DNA of 64,000 nucleotides, from assembly GCA_003508835.1 (NCBI GenBank), contig PUFA01000057.1, forward strand, positions 9,250,501-9,314,500, given 5' to 3'. The number at the start of each line of letters is the position of its first letter. Positions within the stretch are counted from its first letter, which is position 1. Position numbers and translations under genes: made by a program. This DNA is from Eonycteris spelaea. Lineage: Eukaryota > Chordata > Mammalia > Chiroptera > Pteropodidae. Of this stretch, positions 11,030-26,000 are shown piece by piece. The notes beneath the pieces are model-generated. The model did not search any database. It was not told the origin of the DNA and worked only from the letters and a program-made list of their open reading frames with translations.

Positions 11030-14000
11030 GTGAGTGGGAGCCTGGCGACTGCCACGCTAGAACCGAGAGCCCCGGCGTTCCTAGGCCGCGGCCCTCAGGG
11101 CCAGATGCCTGTTCCTGGGCTCCGTGCCGGGGTCCGTGCCGCCCTGTCGGCCCCGCGGGCAGCCACAGCCCAACACGCAGTTGGGCGCCGGCACTCGCGT
11201 TCGGGGTTCCCAGAGTGACCTGGGCGGGGCGACGTCTGTGCAGGGTGTGAACTCGCCCGAGGGCGCTCCTCCCCTGGCCGCTTTTTCGCGGACCGGAAGG
11301 CCCGCCCACGGCTTTGTTGCCTCGCCTCACCGCTCAGTTTGCGTTTCGAAAAAGGCTCGGCAGCTTTCGGGCCACACTGCGCCGGTCCCTTGAGTTAGCT
11401 AGCTACGCGGATGCTGATCCTAGCCGTTAACGCCCTTCTAAAGTAATCCCGGTGGCGAGCTTTTTGTTGTTTACTAGCCATACGTGAAAGGTTTTCTCGT
11501 AGTGTGAGAGACTTGTTTGTTGCTGTTGTTAGATCCTACGGTAAAAGCAGCTCCTTAAGACGTCTAGGGCAAGATAGAAGTCTGAAAGGTGTCCATTCGT
11601 TTAGGTGCCCCGACTGCTGGACAGCATGTTCCTTGAAATTTGCAGAATTCCTGGATGCACTTGAACGATACACTTTTGTTGTTAGTTTGTTGTTAGTTTG
11701 TTAATGTCATTCTGTCCAAGTTCAATTTTGTACTCTTAATTAGAATTTATGGATTGGGAAGGGTCGGGTATACCATGCTCCCTACCTCCTTCGTTTTTGA
11801 AGAGAGTGCCTGTCTCTTACTGAATAGGATTCTTTTGTTTACGTGGTGATAGGAATTTTGTTTAGCTCCTATCCAAGGAGGAACTGAAAACCTTGTTTTG
11901 ACGACATTCTCAGTATTCGTTAAGTTTTTCTCAAAGAGAAACTATTTAGCTCAATGCCCGTTTTATTTGTTTTATCAAACTTTATTAACACTTTACTTGA
12001 TTCTCATCGCATTTTTACTCTCCAGTGAAAACCACTTTGAACTGTTTTGGTTCTATCGCTGAATATACCTGATTCATTGGTTTTAAGTCTTGAATTGTAT
12101 CTATGGTAGAAGTTTTGGTCACTTATGCAGCTCCTCACCGTCCCTCCTACCCCCCACTCACACTCCAATCCACCGTCCCCCTACCCCCACACACTCACAC
12201 TGCAATAGTAAATCACATCATTAATTCTTCTGTTGGTAAATTTTATAACTTTAATATGCTTTTTTAAAATTCTGTTTCCTATATAAAGCGTCTCTTGAAT
12301 TTTCACTGAGGTGAGGTATTACTTTTGCTATCCTTGCTGCCCTTACTCTTCACTCCAAGGTTGCCAGCCGTACTTTTTCCGTATTGGCATCCAGTATTGT
12401 CAGGGCTTTGGCTATACAGGTTTGTTTAGAAGCTGAAAAATCAAATAGTATTGTTGATTATTTTCATTGTGCAGATTCAGGTTATGTACTGTGATTCTGT
12501 TTCTTTTCTTGTCCTACTTTTGTCTTTTTCTTGTTGCCTTTCTCTTTTCCTCTTTACGTGGTTTCCCCTCCAAACTGTATTTTATCAAATCTTCTTAGAG
12601 ACTCCTTTGTGAGGTCTTTATTTCTTTTGCTGCCACTCCTGGTTATTTAGGCTTGCTGGAAAGCTGCTGCTTGAGATTTAAAAAATTCCTTTATGCATTT
12701 GTAAGTACTGTTTTCTGATCATCATCTTTTTGGGCTTAAATCATTCCTCAGTTTTTATCTCAATTGAATTCTCAAGAAACGATGTGTGGGATGTGAGTTA
12801 TATGAGTCCATCCTACACTTGTACACATGAATGATCATTAGCTAGGCATGGAATTTGAGTTTAAAAATTAGTTTCCCTCAAAACTTTGAAAGCTTTTTTT
12901 TTTTTTTTGCTATTGTTATCCAGTACTTTTTATGAAAATGTCAATGTTAATGTGACTTATATATTTAACCAACACTTATGTAGTGTTTACCAGGTACTGT
13001 TCTAGGTACTTTCCAATTAATTTATTAATTTCTTAAAACATCTATGTGACTACTACTACAACTTCTTTTTATTTTTAATGAGAAAACTGAACCACAGAGG
13101 GGTTAAGTAATGTATTCATGATCACTCCACTAATATATGTCAGAGCTAGTGTCAAAACCAGAAAGAACATGCTCTTAATTTCTGTGTTCTGGTTTCATTC
13201 TTTTGCAGTTGGTCTGTTTCTCTTTCTGAATTTTAAAAAGATATTTATCTTTGGTAGTTTAACCTTTTCTGATTTTCTACTTTAGGGTAGATTTTTAAAA
13301 TTTAAATGCATTGTGATCAAACTCTGAGTTTGGAGACCTGTGTTCTTCAGTTCTAGGGAATGCTCTTTGATTATTTTATATATGTGTATTTTACATCCTT
13401 TTTCTCTGCCCTCTCTGAATTCTGGGTATTGGTCCTCCTAGATTGATTTATTTTTCTCTTCTCTCTCAGTTCTCTTCTCCCAATACCTCCCCTTTTGCAG
13501 CTTTATTGAGGTATAATTGACCTACAATAAACTGCACATATTTAAAGTGTACAATTTACTACATTTGACATATGTGTATATTCATGAAACCATCACCACA
13601 ATCAAGATAATGAGTATCACTTCTAAAACATTCTTCTTGTACCTTTGTTATTCCTTTTTATCACCCTTCCCTACTGCCTGTTTTTAATCAACCACTGACT
13701 TATTTCTGACTCTATAGATAAGTTTTCATTTTCTACAATTTATATAGATGAAATTATACAGTATCTACTCTTTTAAAAAAACTTGGCTCACTTTCAGAAT
13801 AATTATTTTGAAATTTATACATGTTGTTACATGTATCAATAGTTTATTTTTTCTATTTTTAAATAATATTCTATGTTATATCACATATATCACATTTTGT
13901 TTATTCATTCACCAGATTGATGAATATTTGGATTGTTTTCCAGTGTTTGGCTATTTAAAAAATCATCTATAAACATTGGTGTACATCTGATTTTTTTAGA

Positions 14001-17000
14001 GAAAATATTTAAGAGTGAAATGTTTGAATTGTATTGTAGGTGTGTGATTATTTAAAAAGAAAAACTTGCGAGATTGTTTTCCAAAGTGATTGTGCCATTT
14101 TACATTGTCACCAGCAGTGTACGAGAATTCTAGTTGCTCCATTTTCTTGCCAGCACTTAGTATGGTTAGTCTTTTTAATTTAGCTATTCCAGTGTAGTGT
14201 TACAGTTTTAATTTGCATTTTCCTAGTGATAAATGATGTTGAGCATATTTTCGGGTGCTTTTTTTGCTTTCCATATATATCTTGAATGAGGCTTCCTTTT
14301 AGGTCTTTAGACCATTTTTAAGTTGGATTTTACTGAATTAGAATTTCTTACATGTTGATGTCTTTTTCAAATATTTTCTCTTAATCTGTGGTTTGCCTTT
14401 TGCCTTTGTGCAAAGAAGAGCAAAAGTTTTTAATTAAGTCTGATTTATTTTTCTTTTATATTCCTGATTTCTCTGTTGTGTTTAAGACATCTTGCCAAAG
14501 CCAAGGTCATTAAGATTTTCTTTTGTGTTTTCTTAAGAGATGTTTTATGGTTTAAATTCATCCTATTATGGTTTGTTTTTAGTTTTTTAATATTGTAAAT
14601 TACATGGATTTTTAAATGTCAAACCCACCTTGCATACCTTGGTCATTGTGTATTATTTTTATATACTGTTGGATTCAATTTGGTAGTTTTCTTGAGAATT
14701 TTCACATTTATGTTCCAAATGGATATTTGTCGATAGTTTTTTTTTTTTTGTAATTTCTTTGTCTGGTTTTGTTATTAGAGTAATGTTGGCCCCAGATTGA
14801 GTTTTGAGATGTATACCTCTTCAGTCTTCTGAAAGAGTTTGTGTAGAATTAGTTTATTTTTCCTTAAATATGTAGTAGAATTCACCAGTGAAGCCATTTG
14901 GACCTGAAGTTTTGGTGGGGAAGTTTTTAGCTACAAATTCAATTCCTTTAGTAGACATGGCTATTCAGATTATTTCTTTTTGAATGAGTTTTTGTAGTTA
15001 CGTCCTTCACAGATTTTGTCCATTTCATCTGAGTAGTCAAATTTGTTGACATAAAGTTGATAGTATTTTTTATTATCCTTTTAATATTGATAGAAAATGT
15101 GCTGTCATCTCTCTCATTCCTGACACTAATTTTGTCTTTTCTCTTTTGTTTCTTATGTACATTGTTTTCCATGATCAGTCTGGTCAGACTGATCACAAAG
15201 AACTAGCTTTATTTTCTCCATTTGTTTGTTTTTTTCTATTTCATTGTGCCATAAACTGCCTTCTAGGTACTGTTTCAGCTACATTCCACAAATATTGACA
15301 TGTTGTGTTTTCATTTTCACTCAGTAACAAATACTAATATTCCCTTTGACTTCTTCTTTGGCCCATTGGTTATTTAAAAGAGGGTTACTTAATTTACAAA
15401 GATTTAGGGGATTTTCAGACATTTTTTCTATGATTGATATCTAATTTAGTTTCCTTGTCATAAAACATACTTTGCATAATTTGAACCATTTTAAGGCCTA
15501 TCTAATTTGTTTTATGGCCCAGAATATGGTCTTGGTAAATGTCTCATTTTGACTTGAAAAAGATACAGTTCCTGCTGTTGTTGGGTGGAGTGTTCTGTAA
15601 ATACCATTATGCTGGCCGATAGGACATAGAAGACTTGAACAGTGTTTACTGATTTTTCTCTCTCCTTGTTCTGTCGGTTATTGATGGGGGTGTGGAAATC
15701 TATAATTTTTTGGATTTGTTTATTTCTTTCAGTTCTGTTGGTTTTTGCTCCTTGCATTTGGAAGCTTTATTATTAGGTGCATAAACTCTTAGAAGTGTTA
15801 TGTCTTCTTGATGGTTATACTCCTTTATCATTATAAAATGACTTTATTCCAGGTAATCTGCTTTGCTCTGAAATTCACTTTGTATGATATTAGTACAGCC
15901 AGGTCTGTGGACTAGTGTTAGCATGGTCTATTTCCATCCTTTTATTTTAAGCCAGTTTGTGTCTTTATATTTAAAGTTGTTTTTTTTTTTTTTTTTTTGC
16001 AGTTAACTTATAGGTGGGTTTTGATTGATTTTTTTTACATACAGTTTGATAATCTTTGCCCTTTTTATAAATGTGGCAGAATATACATAACATAAAATTT
16101 GCCATTTTAACCATTTTTAAATGTAGAATTCAGTGGCATTGAGTACATTCACAATATGTAAAAACATCACCGTTATTCATTTCTAGTACTTTTTCATTCA
16201 TCTCAAATAGAAACTCTATACCCATTAAACAGTAATTCGTAGTACTCTCTCCCCCCACCCTTTCTCTATTATGATTTTGCCTAAGTAAGCAGAATCATAT
16301 AATATTTATCATTTTGGTCTGGCTTATTTCACTTAGCATAATTTTTTTAAGATTCATCCGTGTTTAGCATGTTTCAGAGTTTCATTCCTTTTTAGGGCTG
16401 TGTAATAGCCCATTGTGTGTATATATTACATTTTGTTTGGACCCTTGAGTAATTTTTACTTTTTGGCTATTGTGAATAATGCCACTATGAACACCAGATC
16501 AGTGCTTTGGTTATGTACATATGACTGGTCCTTTCTTTTGATTTTGGGGTATATACCTATGAATGGAATGCTGGATCATTGTTAATTCTGTGTTAACTTT
16601 TTTGAGGAACTGCCAAATCATTTTGCCAGTCTCTGCCTTACAACTGGAGCATTTAGAACACTTACATTTAATGTTATTCAAAATAGATCATATGCCTAAA
16701 TTTAAGAACTTAACCTGTAAAACTTTATGAAGAAAACACAGGTATAAATTTAGCAATGGATTCTTACTTATGACACCAAAAGCATGAACAACAAAAAAAT
16801 AGACTTCATCATCAAAATTAAGAAATTGTATTCTTCAAAAGACAGAGTCAAGGAAGGGGAAAGACAACCAAAAAAAAATCTGCAAATCATATATCTAACA
16901 AAGGACTTGTATTCGAACACATATATATTAAAAACTCTGACAATTAAAAAAAAAAACCTCTTAAAATTCAACATAAAAAGACAAACCAATTTAAAAATAG

Positions 17001-20000
17001 GCAAAGAAGACATTTCTCCAAAGAAGATACACAAATGGCCTAAGCATCTTTTAACACTCAGTATCATTAACCATAGGAGAATGGAAATCAAAACTACAGT
17101 GATACCACTTTACACACACTAGGATGGCTGAAATAAAAAAATCAGATAACAAGTATTAGCAGTTACTTGGAAAAACTGGAATGTACAAACACTGCTGGTG
17201 TGAATGTAAATGTTGCAGCCACTTTGGAAAATAGTCTGGCAATTCCTCAAATAATTAAACAGAAAGTTATCATGTAACCAAGCAATTTCACTCCTAGGTA
17301 TATATATACACCCAATAAAGTGTTAGAAAGTGAGTGACTTTTGATCTCAGTGTGGACCTTGGAAAGTTAGTAAGATTTCCGGAAGTGGGTATTGGCAGGG
17401 AGGAAGGAGAAGCAGTGTGTGAAGCCATTGAGGGAGATGAAAGTGCGTTTTCCAGAAACTCAGCAGAGATAGGGTGGGCTGATCAATACTGTGGCAGGAC
17501 AGGAGACTAGTAAGGGTCCAGGGTAATTGGTGTACACCTGCTATGGGAATCATTGGAAAAATTAGGCAAGATTAAGACACAGCCACGTTCGTATGTTACA
17601 AAGAAAACTGACAGCATTGAGGGTGGGGTGGAGACAGGAGAGTCTGGAGGTGGGGCAGTCCGTATGAAGACTGTTCGAATCTTTAAAGTGAGATATGATG
17701 CCTTGATGTTGATAATGCTAGTGGGAATGAGAGGAGATGAAGTGGAGAGGCATTTTTTGGATTATATTGACAATTTATAATGGGTGGTGAGGGAAAAGAA
17801 TTCTAAGATAATTCCCATGGTTTTGACAACTGAGTGATTTGAGAATTTGATAAATATTCCCTACATATTAAGATTAAGTTGTTGGGTTGGAAGCTACCAC
17901 TTTCTGTAAATATCTGCTTCAGTTTGCTTTAAGGAGTAGAATAACATTTTATAATCCCATTCAGAAAGGAAACACAGGTTCATTACTGAGCCTGGGATGT
18001 GTCAATTTTAGACTTGAACAATCAAACTACTATTAATTATCACTTCTCATAGCCAAAAGATGATGCAATGGTGTAAAGATTCCTGTTGATGCCAGTAAAC
18101 CTAATCCAAATGATGTGGAGTTTGATAATCTGTATTTGGATATGAATGGAATCATCCATCCCTGTACTCATCCTGAAGACAAGTACGTACCCATTTTTGT
18201 CACTGATATCACAAGTTACAGAGGAGTACTATATTATATTACACTGTTTGCTTGTCATTATAGACCAGCACCAAAAAATGAGGATGAAATGATGGTTGCA
18301 ATTTTTGAGTACATTGACAGACTTTTCAATATTGTAAGGCCAAGACGACTTCTCTACATGGCAATAGATGGAGTGGTAAGTGCTAAAATAATTAACTTAG
18401 AAACCTTTTTTGTTTTAATGTGTTCTTAGTGTCTAGAATAAAAGTCAGCTAAATAGTGAAAAATGTTGACAGTGGTGAATTCGAGAAAGAAAACCTCATC
18501 CTTCAGTCCTTCATTCATACATTTTTTGTGTCTGTTTTGTGCCAGATACTGTGAGATGATGGGGATATTGGTGACTGCCCTTGGTTTTAAAGGGCTTAGC
18601 ACTAAAGGGACAGACATAAGTAGAGTGAGGCTAGTTACTAATTAATGGGCTTTATAGGTACTAGATAACACATGCAGAGTGTTGAAGAGGTAGTGCTATT
18701 CAGGAAGTTAGGAGATACAGAAGAGATGACTTTTGTCCCATTTTTGAAGGATAAAGAATAATTGGAGATTGATGGGCAGTGGAGGGGAATGGATGGGGCA
18801 GATATGGGGAAGGAGGACCTTCCAGATTTCTCAGATTTGCCTGGAAAACACATTTCCATGTCTTCAACCACACTGACACATTTGGGCAACTGCAGGTGTT
18901 TAGGTTGGAAAGGGAAGTAAAGCAATGGCTTGAGAAAGCCTCACCTGCCACAGTGAGGAATTTGGATTATATCCTATGGGCAGTGGTGAGTAGTTATCAA
19001 AATGATTTAAGAGGCAAATAACTTACTGACCTATAACATACTAGTAGTTATAAATGACCAACAAACTACATATCAGGGTTCAAGAAGAATTAAGTTAAAT
19101 TATAACCCTAAATTTATTTAGTCATATGCAAATAGATTTTCTTTCTTTTAGATTTAGTAACCCTAATGGAATGATTTTGAAAATCCAGAAAGCTTTGGGT
19201 CCAAGATTAACTTTTCTGTGAGGTTCTATTTACTCAGTGAAAAATCTTAGCTACCTGGTAACTTGTTACGTTGTAGTTTAAGTGGGATAAAAGAATAAAG
19301 GGAAAAGGAATGTGTCATATTCCAATTCACATTTATCTAAATTTCTCGAAGAAAATCTCTGACTTTATTCAAATGTACCCTTACTGCTAGATCAAGTGTA
19401 AAATATGTGCATACTTATATGTGTATGTATATGCACATACTTATAACACATTTTTTCGTGTTATATATGTATAAAATATAAATGTAGATCAAGTTCAGTA
19501 TTTCAAACCTTACAGTCCAATATGCTTCATTCAAGCTTATCCAATGATAGAATTTATATTTGGTTAGAGTGATTTAAAAGTACTTCTGGTTAAAATCTTG
19601 TTTCCTTTTTAACTGTTTTGCCTTACTGTAGAGACAATAATAATTATGAACTCCATTGTGGGAAATACAAAATGGAAGTGCCATGAGGTCTTATAGATGA
19701 AGAAATATGTTTTCCATTGCTTTAATGGGGCATTGTGAAGTGCATTTGGAGATCATCCTTTTTTTTTAGGCTTGGACATAGGGAAGATCTTCCTAATCCT
19801 GGTTCTGTAGAAGCTACTCATTGCATGATGGCTAGATCTTTGAGTAGAATGAGCTTTTCTCATTGGGAAACCATAACCCAGTGGAACTGGTATAAGGTTG
19901 TAGGCCCTGCAATGTTAAGTGCTGTGGCTTCATAGGACGTCTGTCCATTTGACATGTCACTCACTCACCCGACTAAGCTCAGCTTTTAGGTTTTTGGTTC

Positions 20001-23000
20001 GAATTTAGTTCACAGGATCTAATGTCTGTGACAAAAAATTATTAGGCAATTACTTATCTTTTCCATCTTAGTTTACTATTTGTATAAGAGCAACTGATTC
20101 AAAATAATTACAGATTTAGTTGTGAATATTTTTAATAGTATTTGAATATGAAATACATGTTTTCAGGCACCACGGGCTAAAATGAACCAACAGCGTTCGA
20201 GGAGGTTCAGAGCGTCAAAAGAAGGAATGGAAGCAGCAGTAGAGAAGCAGCGAGTCAGGGAAGAAATACTGGCAAAAGGTAAAGAATATGCATCTTGAAG
20301 TTGGACTTTTTTATAAGATGTATGTAGAAGGGAATGAGATTGCAGCTTTCTCTTATAAATATGCAAAGTTTCTATTTAATTAGGATCCCAGAATATCCAA
20401 GGAAAATTTATGTCCACTGTTGAGGAAAAGTAGTTAATGGAACCCTTCACTCCCATTAATAAGCTTGTTCATTTCCATGCACTAGTCATAGGGAAACTTA
20501 GGAATTAAAGGAGGGAATTCTGGTAGGGAGGGCACATTGTCAGTGCCTGTCATTTTGTTTTGGTCTGTTCCTTTGTTTGGTGAGTGCAACTCTTCAGCTA
20601 ACTTTTATATAATGTATTTGTATTTTACAAATACATTAAGAATGCTGCTTCTTTTTTCTGTGGGGGCTGCTAGAAAGCTACATTTCCATAAACATTTTTC
20701 TTCATATCAGTCTTGATGGCTTGCTTATTGCTCCCCTGCAGAACTCAGAGGTCTGTATGAGATGGTGTGATCCATATTTATAGGCTTTCATCAAGTCATA
20801 CACACTTCGATATATAGGTTGATGTAGCAGGTCCTGAGACAATGAGGTACCCAGGGTTTTCCCATTTTGGTGGTGGTGGGGGCAGGGTAAGCGGTTCCCC
20901 AGAGACTTGAAATTCCTGATGGGTACTTAGGTAGGAGCTAAGGCTCAGGAGGTAAGGTCAGGGGTCCTGATGCCCACTGGCACTGTTCCAGGATACCCAT
21001 GAGTGAGATGGAGTGTGATGTAGCAGGGTGATTTGTTTAGTGTTTTGTTACACAAGGCAATATGCTCGACCAGTAAAGCCATAATTTATTGGTTGAAGAT
21101 ATTGCACTGGCAGTTGAAAAAAAAGATACCATAGTGTAGTCAGCTCAGGCCTGCAATTATGATAAATTTTTGTTATTTTAATTTGCTGGAACGTGCAAGT
21201 ATATAGTTATTTACCTGTAGCTTGTAATTAATACTCTAAAACCTGTTTGTATCTATAACAGATAGTCTTTGATTTTAAAGATGTCTTTTCTTGAAGATGT
21301 TACATTATGAAATATATTTGTATCTTGAGAAGAAGCTAATCCATGACAGAGAGGGAAAAAAAAGATAGTGCCATCTAGCTGATAGTTTTATTTCTCATCA
21401 TATAAAGGTGATAAACTCAGCATTTTAATTTTGTTTTTCTAAGGCACCTTTATCTTAAGAACTTAATAAAATTGGAACTCCTAACTGCGCGCGTGTGCAC
21501 ACTGTGTGTGTGTTTGGCTGCAGAGAGTATTAGGAACCGTGTCATAATTTTTATATTTTTTATAACAATATCGTACCTTTTCTGTATCATGTTGTTTGAC
21601 AGTCGTGTTAAAGATTCTTTTAAATTAGAGGGGAGGACTTTTATTTTCTTCCCAAAGGGAGAACATTGTTTCTCAAGTGACAACATTCCTTTCTTTTGTA
21701 TCTGAAATTTTTGTTGTTCTGGCTTAATATTGAGTAATTTACCTTATTTTTTATGGGGAGAACAAAACATTGCCTCTTTTTGTCTAGGTGGCTTTCTTCC
21801 TCCAGAAGAAATAAAAGAAAGATTCGATAGCAACTGTATTACACCAGTAAGTAGTCTCATAACGTTGCTAGCTATTTGTAACTCTTAAATTATAGGTTAA
21901 TTAATTTCATTCTATCATTTTAGGGAACTGAGTTCATGGACAATCTTGCTAAATGCCTTCGCTATTACATAGCTGATCGTTTAAATAATGACCCTGGGTG
22001 GAAAAATTTGACAGTAAGTTTCACATTTTGGTACTTCAAGAGAATTAGAGTAATCATATAAGGCTATACTTTGGAATGACTGATATTATGTGTCCTCCAT
22101 CCCCCCCACCCCCCAAAAAATGCTGGTTGACTATCAGAGGAAAGAGAAGTTCTCTAGGGTTATTGGAAATCGAATGCCTTGATGGTCAAGTTTTAGACAG
22201 CTGAATTTTCTCTCAATTCCAGTTTTGTTCTCTTACTATCACTATGAAGATGTAAAATGGGACTTAGGATTTTAAAAAAATATATGTGTATATGTACCTA
22301 TACATGAAAGTTATTTTTAAGTGAAAATTTTTTTTATTAGAAATTAACTTACAGCAAGATTAAAGTTGTGGGTCTGCCTTTAAAAAAATGGCTATATTCT
22401 CCTAAGTAAGTAAAATTTAAAGTGCTTTTGTGTAATTTTAGGTTTATAAACTTTTTTTCCTATTAATTAGATAAAGCATATTGTATTTAATGGGTTTCTT
22501 TTATCAGTTACTCCCAGAGCCAATATGGTTCAGTGCTACAGCCTTCTATAGTTGTGAGAGTGGTAGAAACTTGTGAACTGATCAGGTTTCTAATGGCTAA
22601 GTTTGACCTCAGATAGTTCATTTTTTCCTATTCCATGTAGTAAGTTAATGAAACATTTTGGGTGTTTAGCACACATGCCCTTTATTTTAAGATATTCAAT
22701 TCTGTTGATTTTTGTGCTAGAAAATGGGGGATGAACTGAAAGTGTTAAAAACTTTTTTATAGGTTATTTTATCTGATGCTAGTGCTCCTGGTGAAGGAGA
22801 ACATAAAATCATGGATTATATTAGAAGACAAAGAGGTAACACTCACTTGTAAATATTTGATTGTATATCCTATTGAAAAGCAAATAAGCCATTATATAGA
22901 AAATATTTGGTAAAATGTGATATTCCTATGAGGTAAAATATATTTATGTAAATATGTTTTCCCCCTCTTTAGCTCAGCCTAACCATGACCCAAACACTCA

Positions 23001-26000
23001 TCATTGCTTATGTGGAGCAGATGGTAAGTTTCTTTTTGGGGATTCGATTCTCTTGAGTTAACCCATAGCAAGTCAGTGATTAGTGTATAGTAATGGATTA
23101 CCCATGGTTGCCTGGAAATTCTAAAATGTCTTGCTTATTTTATGTTTGAGAGGAAACTAGTATTGAGTTGTTGTTTAATCTGTAATTAATTCACCTATCT
23201 TTAATTTCTTTTTTACATCAAAACTTTTAATATTGCTACACATACCTTTAAAATGAAAAATTTTCCAAGAATTAACTCACGAGTTAAAGTCAAAACCCTA
23301 GGCCCGTGTATCTGAAGGACATCTTGTTGGCTGAGAACTGCTCGAAAGTATTAGGATTTTTGGCTTTGCCATCTCTGTGTATGCCTTTGGACTTTTCTTT
23401 GTCCTGATGTCTCGTGTTGTGGTAATGTCCTGTGCCTTGGTTATGATAAGGATTTTCTCAAAGTGCTCAGTATTCAATATTTTGGCATTGTTGATTGATA
23501 GCTGATCTCATCATGCTCGGCCTTGCTACACACGAACCCAATTTTACCATTATTAGAGAAGAATTCAAACCAAACAAACCCAAACCGTGTGGTCTTTGTA
23601 ATCAGTTTGGACACGAAGTCAAGGACTGTGAGGGTTTGCCAAGAGAAAAGAAGGGAAAGGTAAGAACTTTGAGATGATAGTTGCCTAATTTAAAAATTTT
23701 TATTTTTAATTTTTTTTTATTGCGATAAATATGCATAACAATATATAGTTTTAATGTTTTTTTTAAGTGTATAATTCAATGGTAATAAGGATCTTTAGGT
23801 TACCTCATTTTAAAAATGGATAAAGGGAAGATTGGTTGATTAGATTTTAACCTACTGCTATTACCCCTTACAGAGATGTATCTTTTAAAGCTCTTTAAAG
23901 TAAATAGACATTCAAAAGCACCACACACTCATCCTTTCTATATTCTACTTTTTTCTAACATATCTGCATGAGGCTTAGATCTCATAGTAATGCCGCCTGT
24001 GCAAGATTTGTTTGTAGAGGTTATTTGTTTAAATAGTGATTCTTCTTAAAAGGAACTAATAGCATATATTAAACTTTTTGTTTTAAATATTAAAGTTAAT
24101 ATTAAACATATTAACTTTTAAGTTACTCCTAGTTTGTATGTATTTTGGTTATATCCAGTCTCCTTTAAAGAGGTTTCTATCTTTTAATATTATGGTACCT
24201 TTTTAAAAGAAATATTGAATGAAAAAAGCAGGTAAGAAATATACTAAATGTTCACAGAAAAGGATCTAGGGGCATTTACATCAAGATGTTGTTATTGATT
24301 GGATATGGGTCAGGAATTGACAAACTGTAACCCTCCATATTTGGCTTATGAGCTAAGAATGATTTTTATGTATTTAAAGAGTTATAAAAACAAAATAAAA
24401 CATTATGGGGCAGAGATCATATGTAACCCCTACAGGCTAAACTATTTACTTTCTGGCCCTTTTTGAAAACATTTGCTGATCCCTGGTGTAGGGGATTGGG
24501 ATTATGGGTAATTTTTATTTTTAAAATGGTTTGGTGAGTTTAATAATTGTAAATTAAACTGAATATTGCTTTAGAACAAGCCAAATTTATTTGGGTGAAA
24601 AAATGTACAGGATTTAGAATAGACTTATTTGATCTTTACTCCTTTTCTTGCAGCACGATGAACTTGCAGATAGTCTTCCTTGTGCAGAGGGAGAATTTAT
24701 CTTCCTTCGTCTTAATGTTCTTCGTGAGGTATGTATCAGTAATGATTGCAGTCAGCACTCTAAAACAGGGTACCTTTTGATAGCTTTAATGGCAGCATTC
24801 CTTTTTGTTTATAGTATTTGGAAAGAGAGCTCACCATGGCCAGCCTACCGTTCACATTTGATGTTGAGAGGAGCATTGATGACTGGGTCTTCATGTGCTT
24901 CTTTGTGGGAAATGACTTCCTTCCTCACCTGCCATCATTAGAGATTAGGTATGCGTGTTTCTGTAGGTTTTCAAACTACTACTTTAGTCTTCTTGTCTTT
25001 ACAGTGTATACTGGTCCTAATGCATAATGTTTATTTCTTGGTGGCAGGGAAGGTGCAATTGACCGTTTGGTTAACATATACAAAAATGTGGTACACAAAA
25101 CTGGGGTAAGTTCACTCTTGAATAATTTCAAAACAGAAGTATTTGCTTTTTTAAGAAGATCATTTTACATGTATTTTATCACTTACAGGGTTACCTTACA
25201 GAAAGTGGTTATGTCAATCTGCAAAGAGTACAGATGATCATGTTAGCAGTTGGTGAAGTTGAGGATAGCATTTTTAAAAAGAGAAAGGATGATGAGGTAA
25301 AGTGTTTCTATTGCAGTAGCTAAATTGCTCCTGTCTCTAATAGGCTATGATGATCCTGTAATTATACTTTTTAACCTCTTTGAGTGCATTATTATATCAT
25401 TATAGTGTATCAAATGCCAATGTAATCATGAGTGGTCAGTACTTTTGTTATGAAGGTTATAATGTTTGCTGTGTGAAGCTATGTATTGGACACTGTGAAT
25501 TGCATTGTAATTTTTTCTCTCTTTATAATCTTAATTCCAAATACCTGTCTAATCAATAGAATATGAAATGAGGGTTCCAAGACTACAAGAATGCTGGGAT
25601 TGAACTAGTGGTTTCAATGTTTACAGGAAATATTTATGCTATGATAGACAGGTTAAGAGTTAAGAACTCTGTACTTTGGTTGTAGAATGTAAGGGGTCTG
25701 GGTTGGATTATGTCAGCCAAGGCAGAGGATTGCAGCTTTGAGTAAGAAATTTAAACATAAAAGAAGGAAATAAAATAACAGAATGCTTGGAAATTAATAA
25801 TTCGTGATAGAGTGGGGAGCTTAGGTGAGAAGTCCAGGACTCTGGCTTGGGCATTTGGGAGTTTGCTGGTGCCATTCACTAAGATAGCAAGTCCTGAGGG
25901 TAGAGCAGATTAAGGTGATGGCAAGGTAGAAATCGAGTTTCATTTTGGAGATACTGTGTTTGAAGGATTTCTAAGGCACTCAGGATACCTAATAAAGCAA

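Larger units (their letters stand above)
10560..11330. promoter_or_regulatory. CpG island spanning XRN2 promoter, exon 1 and start of intron 1
   Basis: This is the only strongly GC- and CpG-rich stretch in an otherwise AT-rich window, and it is centred on the XRN2 start codon. No TATA box is visible, so it looks like a dispersed housekeeping promoter. Several long open frames here, on both strands, are expected from the base composition and are not genes. The boundaries are by eye. Confidence 0.85.

Noticed and set aside
10408..11393. Long open frames on both strands in the CpG island
   Set aside because: Overlapping Arg/Pro/Gly-rich frames are expected from GC-rich DNA. None has a recognisable domain, and they conflict with the well-supported XRN2 exon 1.
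19404..19439. Hairpin in intron 3 as a microRNA precursor
   Set aside because: The arms are only 10 bp, built of TATG/CATA text, and too short for a pre-miRNA stem.
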